16,403 nucleotides of DNA from B18-G4 sp003648575 (GCA_029942245.1 JAOZTN010000066.1:1-16403), one strand, 5' to 3'. Positions 1 through 6,102 are shown, counted from the first letter of the stretch. Numbers and translations are program-made. Notes: generated by a model from the sequence alone, not told the origin.

Positions 1-56
<56 letters not shown>

Positions 57-196
57 CCCCTCCTCCACCTAGTCCCTTTTTACACCCACTTATTCGCCAC
101 AGAATCCCACTTATAACATTTACACTCTTTAAAAAACCAATCCTGCACTTTCGGGCTTAACTTTATGTTGACAAAACCAATGTTCCGGAGGTATTC

Positions 197-322
197 ATGA
201 AGTACACCCTCCTTCTTACCCAGGATTGTAACCTGCGCTGCACATATTGCTACATCGGCAAAAAACCGGCGAGAATGAGCATAGCGACAGCAGAAAAGCT
301 AAAGGAAATTCAGTTTTTTTAG
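197..322 (+). pseudogene. Truncated radical SAM protein (N-terminal fragment only)
   Basis: An ATG at 197, preceded by a good GGAGG ribosome-binding site at 187-191, opens 41 codons ending in TAG at 320. The peptide begins MKYTLLLTQDCNLRCTYC and so carries the full CxxxCxxC cluster-binding motif of radical SAM enzymes (Cys11, Cys15, Cys18), followed by Y-I-G-K-K-P-A-R-M-S. Enzymes of this type are normally 300-450 residues long, and everything after the first strand and helix is missing. The break falls at a run of seven T (314-320), where the sequence joins a minus-strand fragment of an unrelated gene. The intact signal region and cluster motif suggest recent truncation, by deletion or by misassembly near the window edge. 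Which radical SAM subfamily it came from (for example a SPASM peptide maturase) cannot be decided. A weak -7-like TAACTTTA lies at 158-165. Confidence 0.7.
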
Positions 323-528
323 AGCTTACGTATCGCCCTAACGCCGCAGATCGATAGTTTGGTAAAGCTTTGTGAGTAGTTATAATAGGCCGGAAAGTTA
401 AAGGCCTCGTTATTATCGTATTCTATGGTATTCCAGTACCTGCTGTAGAAAGCTGAGGCAAACTTCTGCTTGAGTCCGTCTGTGGCAGAATTGCCGTCGC
501 TATCGAGTACATCATCTATGACGACAGC
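319..528 (-). pseudogene. C-terminal remnant of a DUF1566/FISUMP-like protein
   Basis: On the minus strand an open frame of about 69 codons ends in TAA at 321-319 and has no start codon; upstream it runs into a stop beside an A-run (531-539). The peptide contains YWNTIEYDNNEAFNF, later CGVRAIRKL, and then the stop. This matches the familiar C-terminal pattern of DUF1566 (Lcl C-terminal) and FISUMP-type surface proteins of Bacteroidota, where YWSSTEYDNNxAW is followed by a Tyr/Asn-rich segment and a terminal VRAVR or VRCVR. The usual second W/S positions are diverged. The N-terminal signal peptide and main domain are absent. It abuts the truncated radical SAM fragment tail to tail with the stops overlapping, so both look like debris of one rearrangement. 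The assignment rests on motif pattern only. Confidence 0.55.
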
Positions 529-535
529 TTAAAAA

Positions 536-561
536 AAAACCAGGAAGCAGCCGAAGCCGCC
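536..561 (+). repeat. 26-bp direct repeat, copy A
   Basis: This copy reads AAAACCAGGAAGCAG followed by CCGAAGCCGCC. It differs from copy B (866-891) at four of 26 positions. The copies are exactly 330 bp apart and both can be read in frame as K/E-N-Q/R-E-A-A-E-A. Flanking sequence on either side is not visibly related. It could be a remnant of a duplicated coding segment or the edge of a lost insertion. Confidence 0.6.
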
Positions 562-865
562 GCCCGGTTAGAAGCTGAGAGATTTCATTTTGATAATTTT
601 CTTATTGGGTTTGGTCAAGACAAATATATGGTGGTCTTGACCGGATTATTGTTAATGAATTGTTAACGTGAAAATGAAGAGAAATTGCGAAAAGCTATAC
701 CTCTATTAATGAAGGAATAAGAAAGAGATGCGTAAGGTATTGTGAGGTATAGTTAACAGATCTATTCAGCAATAAGGCAACATTAGAAACTTCGGATCGC
801 TCGGACTTTGGCTAATGTTAGTTTTGCTGTAGGCATATTTGAAAAATGGACTGGGAATGCAAAAG
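562..865. other. Gene-free stretch between the 26-bp repeats
   Basis: No credible gene is seen on either strand. Short open frames exist, for example a 44-codon frame without a start at 787-918 (plus) that contains FAVGIFEKWTGNAKENREAAEA and ends in TAG at 919-921. This looks protein-like but has no start codon and no recognisable family. Base composition is AT-rich compared with the genes to the right. It is best read as decayed coding sequence. Confidence 0.4.
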
Positions 866-891
866 AAAACCGGGAAGCGGCCGAAGCCACT
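866..891 (+). repeat. 26-bp direct repeat, copy B
   Basis: This copy reads AAAACCGGGAAGCGG followed by CCGAAGCCACT and is the second copy of the repeat at 536-561. It lies at the end of a start-less open frame, in the reading phase that also gives N-R-E-A-A-E-A. Confidence 0.6.
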
Positions 892-970
892 TCCACGGTT
901 TATGGTAAAATGATCTATTAGGGGTCAACAAAAGTAAAAATCAATTGAATTCAAAAATTTCGTTTAAATA

Positions 971-1621
971 TTAAAGAGAATATAGGTAGGTGAGTGCTTT
1001 TTTATAAAGCTGTGCAGTATTTCGTACACCAAACTTATTGTTTATGTTGGCACGGTGCCCGTCAACAGTCCGCTTGCTGATGTTGAGCCGCCTGGCAATA
1101 TCCTTGCTGTTTTTCCCCGCCAGGACCAGTTCAAGGATTTCACGTTCCCTTTTGGTGAGATATGAACGCTCAGGATAGTAATTCCCGTTATCTGTCCTTT
1201 TCACCCTGACGAATTCAGTCAGTATCTCCGGGGCCATATAATAATTGTAATTTTGAATATCACAAAGGCCTTTAACCAGTTCTTCTTTGGTAGTAAGATC
1301 TCCGAAAAAGCCTTTGATCCCCATATCGATGAGGCGGTGGATGGATTCGTAATTGTTCGAATTCAGACTGAGGGCAATGCTGGTCTTGTGATTTTCAGCT
1401 ATGATCCTGTTCACGCTCGACTTACCTTGCTTCAGCACCCACTGATAGCTGCTCAATACTATGGCACTTTCTTCTATGCCAATCAAACTCAGCAACTCAT
1501 CAGTTTTGTGTGCAATGCCGATCAGGTGAATCTTTGAGGAACCATTGATCCAGTTCCTGAAACACTCGATTACAATATTCGAGTCTTCCGCAATAATAAG
1601 TTCTATTCTCTGTTCAACCAT
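971..1621 (-). CDS. LuxR/NarL-family regulator with a degenerate receiver domain
   Basis: This is a 216-residue DNA-binding transcription regulator. Residues 5-125 look like a CheY-type receiver and residues 153-210 are a clear LuxR helix-turn-helix: YLTKREREILELVLAGK, then S-K-D-I-A-R-R-L-N-I-S-K-R-T-V-D-G-H-R. The length is that of a NarL-type response regulator. The receiver keeps the acidic pair (Glu12-Asp13) and a Ser near the usual Thr/Ser switch (Ser85). At the phospho-acceptor position the sequence reads AIVLSSYQ, with Ser57 or Ser58 instead of Asp. The conserved Lys (normally in GYLLK) is replaced in GFFGD. The protein therefore probably does not respond to ordinary Asp phosphorylation and may act constitutively or by protein contacts. 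No sensor kinase is adjacent and the neighbours are debris. There is no Shine-Dalgarno sequence and no clear TAnnTTTG element upstream. Confidence 0.88.
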   Translation of the reverse strand: MVEQRIELIIAEDSNIVIECFRNWINGSSKIHLIGIAHKTDELLSLIGIEESAIVLSSYQWVLKQGKSSVNRIIAENHKTSIALSLNSNNYESIHRLIDMGIKGFFGDLTTKEELVKGLCDIQNYNYYMAPEILTEFVRVKRTDNGNYYPERSYLTKREREILELVLAGKNSKDIARRLNISKRTVDGHRANINNKFGVRNTAQLYKKALTYLYSL

Positions 1622-1883
1622 TCAGTTTATCAATTAATTCGTTTTGATAATTTTTAAGCCTAAAGATGTTGGTTCACTCATGAACATGATCAATCAGCGT
1701 ACACAAATTGCATGTCCGTTAAAATGGCCTTATAAACTGAATTAAAACTATTGACCTAACCGGCAAGTCTGTGGAAGTATAGAAGGTGTTTTAGTCCTCT
1801 GTAATTTATAGTATGGTCAGGCTATAAACCGGTTATTGTTGATTAATAATATATTTTAATTAGTATTTGGGTGATGTAAAAAT
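1622..1883. other. AT-rich spacer with no gene seen
   Basis: No coding frame, RNA gene or strong hairpin was recognised. It contains the upstream region of the minus-strand LuxR gene and of a doubtful plus-strand ORF. No clean Bacteroidota promoter is visible on either strand. Confidence 0.4.
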
Positions 1884-2105
1884 ATGACATTTATCCTCAT
1901 TTACGAAATGTTTGACCATATTTCACACCTCACAAAACCTCGCATTGCCTCAAAAGCAATAGCACTAAACAGTACCTGCCTATTCAAAAGCAGGCAACAT
2001 GCTGAATGGTATATTGCCAGTAAGAAGCAGTGTATTGAAAAGATTACCTGCTGTTTAGCTCTTAATTTAATAGGATATTTATCTAAAGAAAAATCCCCTT
2101 CATAG
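1884..2105 (+). CDS. Doubtful 73-residue hypothetical protein
   Basis: An ATG frame of 73 residues begins MTFILIYEMFDHISHL and contains a Cys-rich patch (ITCCLAL) near residues 54-60. No domain or family is recognised. A GGGTGATG sequence at about 1870-1877 could act as a weak ribosome-binding site. No good promoter is seen; a TAnnnTTTG-like string lies just upstream but with one base too many. Its 3' end overlaps the end of the better-supported minus-strand microprotein gene at 2083-2238 by 23 nt. It may be chance, since AT-rich non-coding DNA often gives ORFs of this size. Confidence 0.2.
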   Translation: MTFILIYEMFDHISHLTKPRIASKAIALNSTCLFKSRQHAEWYIASKKQCIEKITCCLALNLIGYLSKEKSPS

Positions 2106-2238
2106 AGGTATGCAGGCGAAAGTTTCTGAGCAGTGTTTCATCATGCAAAAGATCGCTGATCAGCCTCCTGATTTCCTTTTTCTCCATCTTCCCGTCCAGG
2201 AAGCTGTCGATATATTTCAACTGTTCTGACTTTTTCAT
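2083..2238 (-). CDS. 51-residue microprotein, paralogue of its upstream neighbour
   Basis: On the minus strand an ATG at 2238 opens 51 codons ending in TAG at 2085-2083. The peptide starts MKKSEQLKYIDSFLDGKM and ends near RNFRLHTSMKGIFL. It aligns without gaps to the 47-residue product encoded just upstream, with 20 of 45 positions identical, including EQL-YID near the start, and D-L--DE-L-R-F-L in the second half. The shape, a short helix, an acidic turn, a second helix and then xxFRLH, resembles the N-terminal segment of many Bacteroidota anti-sigma or membrane regulators (YLDGELSxEE...FELH), but without their membrane segment or any zinc-binding Cys/His motif. That resemblance is inference. 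The start lies 12 nt after the upstream stop, so the two genes probably share a transcript. It could be a free-standing regulatory adaptor or a truncated relic. Two paralogues with intact frames argue for real coding. Confidence 0.6.
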   Translation of the reverse strand: MKKSEQLKYIDSFLDGKMEKKEIRRLISDLLHDETLLRNFRLHTSMKGIFL

Positions 2239-2250
2239 TGAGGCCTTTGC

Positions 2251-2394
2251 TTAGTTTTCCTGGCTGAATAACTTAAAACTGCGGCGAAGGCTTTCGTCGC
2301 TAATAAGATCATACACCAACGCCCTGAGTTCGTCCCTGCTCAGGTCATCATCGATATACTTGTCTATGTAATGCAGCTGTTCTAGTTTAGTCAT
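2251..2394 (-). CDS. 47-residue microprotein, first of a tandem paralogous pair
   Basis: On the minus strand an ATG at 2394 opens 47 codons ending in TAA at 2253-2251. It starts MTKLEQLHYIDKYIDDDL and ends FKLFSQEN. It is strongly charged and probably all helical, with no signal peptide, membrane segment or Cys pair. It is similar to the downstream 51-residue protein over its whole length, so the pair arose by tandem duplication and has been kept in frame. Its start codon overlaps by ATGA the stop of an upstream reading phase ending YKLDKLKML, which hints at a third gene before it, now apparently frameshifted. A good promoter lies about 80 nt upstream. The function is unknown. The likeness to anti-sigma factor N-termini is only a fold-level guess. 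Confidence 0.6.
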   Translation of the reverse strand: MTKLEQLHYIDKYIDDDLSRDELRALVYDLISDESLRRSFKLFSQEN

Positions 2395-2446
2395 AACATC
2401 TTGAGTTTGTCCAGTTTATACGCAGGGCTGCCCTAATATGTTCCAT
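2387..2446 (-). pseudogene. Short leader-like or frameshifted ORF heading the microprotein operon
   Basis: On the minus strand an ATG at 2446, preceded by an AAAGGGGAA Shine-Dalgarno-like sequence, begins MEHIRAALRINW and stops after 19 codons. The neighbouring phase continues as YKLDKLKML with a TGA that overlaps the ATG of the next gene (ATGA), a typical operon junction. One missing base near 2420 would join the two halves into a peptide of about 18 residues, MEHIRAALR joined to YKLDKLKML. It may be a small frameshifted gene, a sequencing error, or a translated leader. Confidence is low because it is very short. Confidence 0.3.
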
Positions 2447-2474
2447 TTCCCCTTTTTAGCCTGGCAGATAAATA

Positions 2475-2506
2475 CAAATGTAAAGGTGCCAGTGCCAAAA
2501 AAGCAA
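2475..2506 (-). promoter_or_regulatory. Bacteroidota-type promoter for the microprotein operon
   Basis: On the minus strand TACATTTG (2482-2475) matches the TAnnTTTG -7 consensus fully. A TTG (2506-2504) lies 21 nt upstream as a -33 candidate. Transcription would start near 2465-2470, leaving a leader of about 20 nt that contains an AGGGG ribosome-binding sequence before the ATG at 2446. Confidence 0.5.
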
Positions 2507-2569
2507 TGCGTGATAACTTTAAAAACCAGTAAGGGATTTCCACAACAACTGCGGTAAACACGTACTGCT

Positions 2570-2658
2570 GATACTAGATACTGGATGCTAGATACTGGTT
2601 GCTGGTTTCTGGTTGCTGGTTACTTGTTTTCAAGTTTCGAGTTTCAAGTTTCGAGTTT
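2570..2658 (+). repeat. Degenerate heptamer tandem array upstream of the MFS gene
   Basis: The stretch has a clear 7-bp period. First come eight units of the form GATACTA, GATACTG, GATGCTA, GATACTG, GTTGCTG, GTTTCTG, GTTGCTG, GTTACTT (2570-2625). After five extra bases there are four units alternating CAAGTTT and CGAGTTT (2631-2658). The array ends exactly where the -33 element of the next promoter begins. Related arrays occur at 8540-8560 and 15604-15666. Confidence 0.85.
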
Positions 2659-2689
2659 CTTGATTCTAATTGATTATTCAATACTTTTG
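2659..2689 (+). promoter_or_regulatory. Bacteroidota-type promoter for the MFS gene
   Basis: CTTG at 2659-2662 and TACTTTTG at 2682-2689 are separated by 19 nt, matching the TTTG-N19-TAnnTTTG housekeeping promoter closely. The predicted transcription start falls at about 2694, the ATG itself. This supports that ATG over the in-frame TTG at 2670 and implies a leaderless transcript. Confidence 0.6.
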
Positions 2690-2693
2690 TCAG

Positions 2694-3875
2694 ATGCAAA
2701 AAGTGCAAGGCAGATCGGCTCGTGATACTTCCTTTCAAACCGGAAATGTAGTCCTGGTTTCCCTTGCCCACATGATTCACGATGTATATTCCTCTTTCTT
2801 CGCTCCCCTCCTGCCACTGTTGATTGAAAAGTTAAGTCTGAACTACACCGCAGTGGGTTTGTTGTCTTTATTCCAGCGTCTGCCATCTCTTCTTAACCCA
2901 TTTGTAGGGCTGATGGCCGACCGTATCGCATTCCGCTATCTGATCATCATCACTCCTGCCGTCACTGCAATAGCTATGAGTTTGATCGGCCTCGCACCCA
3001 ATGCGGTTGTATTGGGAATATTGCTATTTGTAACCGGTTTTAGCTCGATGTTATTCCATGTTCCAACCCCGGTAATGATAAAAAAGTTGTCGGGCGACAA
3101 GGTAGGAAGAGGCATGAGTTATTATATGTTTGGCGGGGAGATGGCTCGCACCCTTGGGCCATTGATCATTGTCGGTGCGGTAACGGTCTGGGGATTGGAA
3201 GGCACCTGGAAACTGATTCCTTTTGGATTACTTGCAACCTTTATCCTTTACCTGAGATTCAGACGAATAAAGGTTTCAGATGATTTTCGGAGAAACAATA
3301 AGGAAACAGGTGTATGGAAAAGCTTGAATGCTTTAATGCCTTTTTTGCTGCTCATTACCGGTATCACCTTTTTCAGGGCCATCACCAAGTCGGCCCTCAC
3401 TATCTTTCTCCCCACTTATATGAATATTGATATGGGAACCAGTCTCTGGGTGGGTGGAGGTGCACTGGCTGTGCTGGAACTGGCGGGAGCCGCCGGAGCT
3501 TTATTGTCGGGAAGCATTTCTGATCGGATTGGACAGAAAAATACGCTTCTAATTATCGCTATCGCTTCGCCTGTACTGATGCTCCTTTTCGTGCATCTCG
3601 ACAGCATGTGGTCGTTTCCTGTTTTGATCCTTATGGGCATCACACTTTTCGGAAGCACACCTGTACTGCTTGCGATGATACAGGACAGGGCCGGCGACAG
3701 GCCTGCCTTCTTTAACAGCATATATATGCTGATCAGCTTTTTTATCAGTGCCGCCCTGATTATTGGCATTGGTGCCGTGGGTGATGCTGTAGGACTGAAG
3801 ATGACATACAATATATGTGGTTGGCTGGCCTTTGGCTCCATACCCTTTGTGCTCGGCATCAGGGAGCGTCATTAA
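2694..3875 (+). CDS. MFS transporter, fosmidomycin-resistance (Fsr)-like
   Basis: This is a 393-residue inner-membrane major facilitator superfamily protein with about 12 hydrophobic segments. The N-terminus has LVSLAHMIHDVYSSFFAPLLP, like the SHxxxDxYxxxLPxLLP signature of Fsr-type drug exporters. GLMADR (72-77) is the canonical MFS loop 2-3 motif, and a related GSISDRIGQK follows the seventh segment. Fsr homologues export fosmidomycin or similar small molecules by proton antiport. The real substrate here is unknown. The frame extends upstream to a TTG at 2670, but the promoter overlaps that extension and the ATG at 2694 gives a family-like N-terminus, so this start was chosen. xerD follows 18 nt downstream. 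A sugar or nucleoside MFS member cannot be excluded. Confidence 0.85.
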   Translation: MQKVQGRSARDTSFQTGNVVLVSLAHMIHDVYSSFFAPLLPLLIEKLSLNYTAVGLLSLFQRLPSLLNPFVGLMADRIAFRYLIIITPAVTAIAMSLIGLAPNAVVLGILLFVTGFSSMLFHVPTPVMIKKLSGDKVGRGMSYYMFGGEMARTLGPLIIVGAVTVWGLEGTWKLIPFGLLATFILYLRFRRIKVSDDFRRNNKETGVWKSLNALMPFLLLITGITFFRAITKSALTIFLPTYMNIDMGTSLWVGGGALAVLELAGAAGALLSGSISDRIGQKNTLLIIAIASPVLMLLFVHLDSMWSFPVLILMGITLFGSTPVLLAMIQDRAGDRPAFFNSIYMLISFFISAALIIGIGAVGDAVGLKMTYNICGWLAFGSIPFVLGIRERH

Positions 3876-3881
3876 AAAACC

Positions 3882-3889
3882 TATTTTTG
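3882..3889 (+). promoter_or_regulatory. -7 element directly before xerD
   Basis: TATTTTTG is a full match to TAnnTTTG and ends 4 nt before the GTG start codon. No good TTTG -33 element is found at the expected distance, which lies at the end of the MFS gene. If active it would give a leaderless xerD transcript. Confidence 0.35.
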
Positions 3890-3893
3890 TGTA

Positions 3894-4793
3894 GTGAACT
3901 GGTTCCCTTATATAAATGGTTTCAAGGCTTACCTGAAGCTGGAAAAATCCCTTTCTGCCAATACGATTGCTGCCTACCTCAATGATGTACAGAAATTCAC
4001 CTTGTTTGAAGAAACGCATCTAAAGAAGGCTTCTCCTTCCGACGTAAGTATCAGTGAACTACAGGCTTTCATCAAAGAAATCAATAAACTGGGACTCGGA
4101 GCACGCACACAGGCCAGGATCATCTCCGGCATAAAAGCATTCTTCAAATTCATGGTACTGGAGGGGATCATAAGTGACGATCCGGCCAGCCTGCTCGAAG
4201 GTCCACGGCCCGGGAGGAAGCTTCCCGACACGCTCTCCGTCAACGAGATCGATCTTATTGTTAATGCCATTGATATGAGTACCTCTGAAGGAGAAAGGAA
4301 CAAAGCCATAATAGAAACCATTTATGGATGCGGTCTGCGAGTTTCTGAACTGGTCAATATGAAGATCACCGATCTATTTGTGAAGGAACGTTTCGTTAAA
4401 GTGATAGGAAAAGGGAATAAGGAGCGTTTTGTGCCCATTGGCACCGCAGCCTTGAAACAGATCGGCATTTATCTCGACAATTCGAGGAAACAGATCACTG
4501 CAAAGAGAAATGATGAGGATATCCTGTTTCTCAACCGTCGTGGAGGCAGGCTCAGCCGCACGATGATTTTCCTTATTGTAAAGGATCTGGGTGAAAAAGC
4601 AGGTATCAGGAAAAAGATAAGCCCACACACATTTCGCCATTCATTTGCGACTCATCTGGTTGAGGGAGGGGCTGACCTGAGGGCCGTTCAGGAGATGCTG
4701 GGCCATGAATCTATAATTACAACGGAAATATATACCCACCTCGACAGGGAATACTTAAAAAGTACGATTCAACTTTATCACCCAAGGGCGTGA
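3894..4793 (+). CDS. xerD: Site-specific tyrosine recombinase XerD
   Basis: This 299-residue protein acts in the cytoplasm on the chromosome, resolving dimers at dif sites together with a partner recombinase and FtsK. Residues 5-88 are the SAM-like N-terminal core-binding domain (YLKLEKSLSANTIAAY). Residues 110-285 are the catalytic domain with a complete set of active-site residues: Arg149 (YGCGLRVSEL), Lys173 (GKGNKERFVP), His245 and Arg248 (SPHTFRHSFATHL), His271 (LGHESI) and nucleophile Tyr280 (TEIYTHL). The length is typical of XerC/XerD, and it is not accompanied by phage or integron genes, so a housekeeping role is likely. The start is GTG; no ATG lies nearby. Whether it is the D or the C partner cannot be settled from one copy, but the sequence style and length favour XerD. 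It converges on a minus-strand gene with a 10-nt gap. Confidence 0.9.
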   Translation: MNWFPYINGFKAYLKLEKSLSANTIAAYLNDVQKFTLFEETHLKKASPSDVSISELQAFIKEINKLGLGARTQARIISGIKAFFKFMVLEGIISDDPASLLEGPRPGRKLPDTLSVNEIDLIVNAIDMSTSEGERNKAIIETIYGCGLRVSELVNMKITDLFVKERFVKVIGKGNKERFVPIGTAALKQIGIYLDNSRKQITAKRNDEDILFLNRRGGRLSRTMIFLIVKDLGEKAGIRKKISPHTFRHSFATHLVEGGADLRAVQEMLGHESIITTEIYTHLDREYLKSTIQLYHPRA

Positions 4794-4803
4794 ATGTTTT
4801 AAG

Positions 4804-5271
4804 CTAGAATTCTTCAATCTCCCCCTGCTCATTTACAAGGACTCCCCAGTTTACAGCGATCAGATGGCCTTCGTGAAAGAAAAAATCGATCAGGGCATCA
4901 TCATAAGAGATACGGCGTTCACCATCATCTTCTTCTTCGGTCTCTGCCACCTCGTATCCATGCTCTTTCATCAGGCCAATCACCTGTAGTTCATTCATTT
5001 CAAACACTTTCTTTCCAAAAAGCGAAGACTCTTCTATGTCCGTTTCGAGGCAGGATAAAACAGACTTATCCACGCCTTCGAAGAAGGCTGAGAGGCCAGT
5101 TTTCCAGTAATTTAATATAGTGGTGTTGAAGTCGTCGTCGTCCTGGATGGTCTCGATCTCTTCCGGCTCACCAAGCAGCTTAACTACGTGCTCGGAAGTT
5201 TCACCGAATTGAAGTTCCCCAAAACCTTCTTTGGGTTTGATCTCAGGTACCAGTGTTTTCATGTCAGTCAT
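4804..5271 (-). CDS. Acidic protein of unknown function, coupled to the SDR gene
   Basis: This is a 155-residue soluble protein with many Asp and Glu residues (for example IQDDDD near 42-47 and ETEEEDD near 110-116) and no signal peptide or membrane segment. Residues 13-40 (KPKEGFGELQFGETSEHVVK, then LLGEPEEIE) follow the pattern GxxxFGxSxexVxxLLGEP seen in BamE/SmpA-like folds and in several small immunity or adaptor proteins. This is only a pattern likeness. No function is assigned. Its ATG overlaps the stop codon of the upstream SDR gene by one base (TAATG), so the two are probably translationally coupled and made together. A second Met at residue 4 is an alternative start. It ends 10 nt from the convergent xerD with no visible terminator between. 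Confidence 0.75.
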   Translation of the reverse strand: MTDMKTLVPEIKPKEGFGELQFGETSEHVVKLLGEPEEIETIQDDDDFNTTILNYWKTGLSAFFEGVDKSVLSCLETDIEESSLFGKKVFEMNELQVIGLMKEHGYEVAETEEEDDGERRISYDDALIDFFFHEGHLIAVNWGVLVNEQGEIEEF

Positions 5272-6089
5272 TATTTAAAAGGTGAATCTGGCTCTTTGGC
5301 CATATGTTTATATACTTGTTTATCTAAAAATTTAGGACAGATCTTGTTGAGCAACACAGTGAGTTTCCCCTGGCTCGTAAGGGTGAGTCTGTCTTTCCTC
5401 TTCGAGATGGCTCTGGCAATATGCCTGGCCACTTCTTCAGCACTCATCATCTTGCCTTCATCCCTGGGCGATTCGCCTTGCACCTCCCCTTTCTCGTTCA
5501 GGGCGGTATTGCGGATATTCGACGCTGTGAAGCCGGGGCATGCTATCAGCACATGCAATCCTCTTTTCATATTTTCAATGCGCAGAGTCTCAAGGAATCC
5601 ATGCATGGCAAATTTTGAAGAAGAATAGCCGGTCCGGCCGGGTAAGCCTTTGTACCCTGCAATAGAAGAAACCCCTACGAGGCTCCCTTTACTTTTCAGC
5701 AGGTATGGCAGCGCATATTTTGTACAATACACCGTACCCCAGAAATTGATGTCCATCAATTGCCTGATCACATCAAGCTCGGTATCCTCGAAAAGTGCTC
5801 GCATGGAGATGCCTGCATTATTGATCAGTATATCAATACTTCCAAAAGTCTCAACGCCTTTTTCGATCAGGCGTTTGCAATCATCTTCCAACGATACGTC
5901 AGTTGATAGTCCACATACCTCAGCGCCCGCAGCTTTTACATCATCCATGGCCTGCAGCAGCCTTTCTTCATTTCGCGCACCCATTACTATTCGCGATCCC
6001 ATACTGGCAAATTCCATAGCCAATGCCTTCCCGATACCGGAAGAAGCACCTGTGATCACAACAACTTTATCCTTGAAATACTTATGCAT
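5271..6089 (-). CDS. Short-chain dehydrogenase/reductase (classical SDR)
   Basis: This 272-residue NAD(P)-dependent oxidoreductase has a Rossmann fold. The cofactor motif TGASSGIG spans 13-20, NNAG 90-93, and the catalytic tetrad is Asn114, Ser142, Tyr155, Lys159 (GYSSSKFAMHGF). PG at 185-186 is the usual nicotinamide-side motif. An Ala-Arg-Asn after the second strand (38-40) fits NADP preference. The C-terminal 50 residues are basic with KLTVLLNKICPKFLDK, as in membrane-associated DhrB/DltE-like SDRs that act on lipids or ketones, but no certain membrane segment is seen. The substrate is unknown. It is the first gene of a two-gene minus-strand unit with the acidic protein and is divergent from the aminotransferase operon, sharing a 98-bp intergenic region. 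Confidence 0.88.
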   Translation of the reverse strand: MHKYFKDKVVVITGASSGIGKALAMEFASMGSRIVMGARNEERLLQAMDDVKAAGAEVCGLSTDVSLEDDCKRLIEKGVETFGSIDILINNAGISMRALFEDTELDVIRQLMDINFWGTVYCTKYALPYLLKSKGSLVGVSSIAGYKGLPGRTGYSSSKFAMHGFLETLRIENMKRGLHVLIACPGFTASNIRNTALNEKGEVQGESPRDEGKMMSAEEVARHIARAISKRKDRLTLTSQGKLTVLLNKICPKFLDKQVYKHMAKEPDSPFK

Positions 6090-6094
6090 GCCTG

Positions 6095-6102
6095 CAAGTA
6101 TA
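6095..6102 (-). promoter_or_regulatory. Possible -7 element of the SDR gene
   Basis: On the minus strand TATACTTG matches TAnnTTTG at seven of eight positions and ends 5 nt before the ATG, the same close spacing seen at the MFS and xerD genes. No convincing -33 element was found. Confidence 0.3.

Noticed and set aside
929..936. Full TAnnTTTG match (TACTTTTG) on the minus strand
   Set aside because: No gene follows it on that strand, the -33 spacing is wrong (15 nt), and the region is AT-rich, so a chance match is likely.
945..954. Palindrome TTGAATTCAA downstream of the LuxR gene
   Set aside because: Ten-bp palindrome in AT-rich DNA with no long T-run or stable stem; not enough for a terminator or operator call.
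1253..1537. 94-codon plus-strand ORF
   Set aside because: It lies wholly antisense to the well-supported LuxR-type regulator, whose domain structure explains the frame.
1978..2000. CCTGC/GCAGG hairpin
   Set aside because: Short stem with a 10-nt loop and no T-run; not a convincing terminator for either strand.
2670..2693. TTG start giving a 401-residue MFS protein
   Set aside because: The extension would be encoded within the promoter's -7 element; the ATG at 2694 gives a normal N-terminus.
3416..4019. Overlapping minus-strand ORFs of 147 and 156 codons
   Set aside because: Both are shadows of the MFS gene and the start of xerD.
3894..4793. xerD as the integrase of an integrated element
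   Set aside because: No phage, plasmid or cargo genes, no tRNA target and no flanking direct repeats are seen; the length and residues fit housekeeping Xer.
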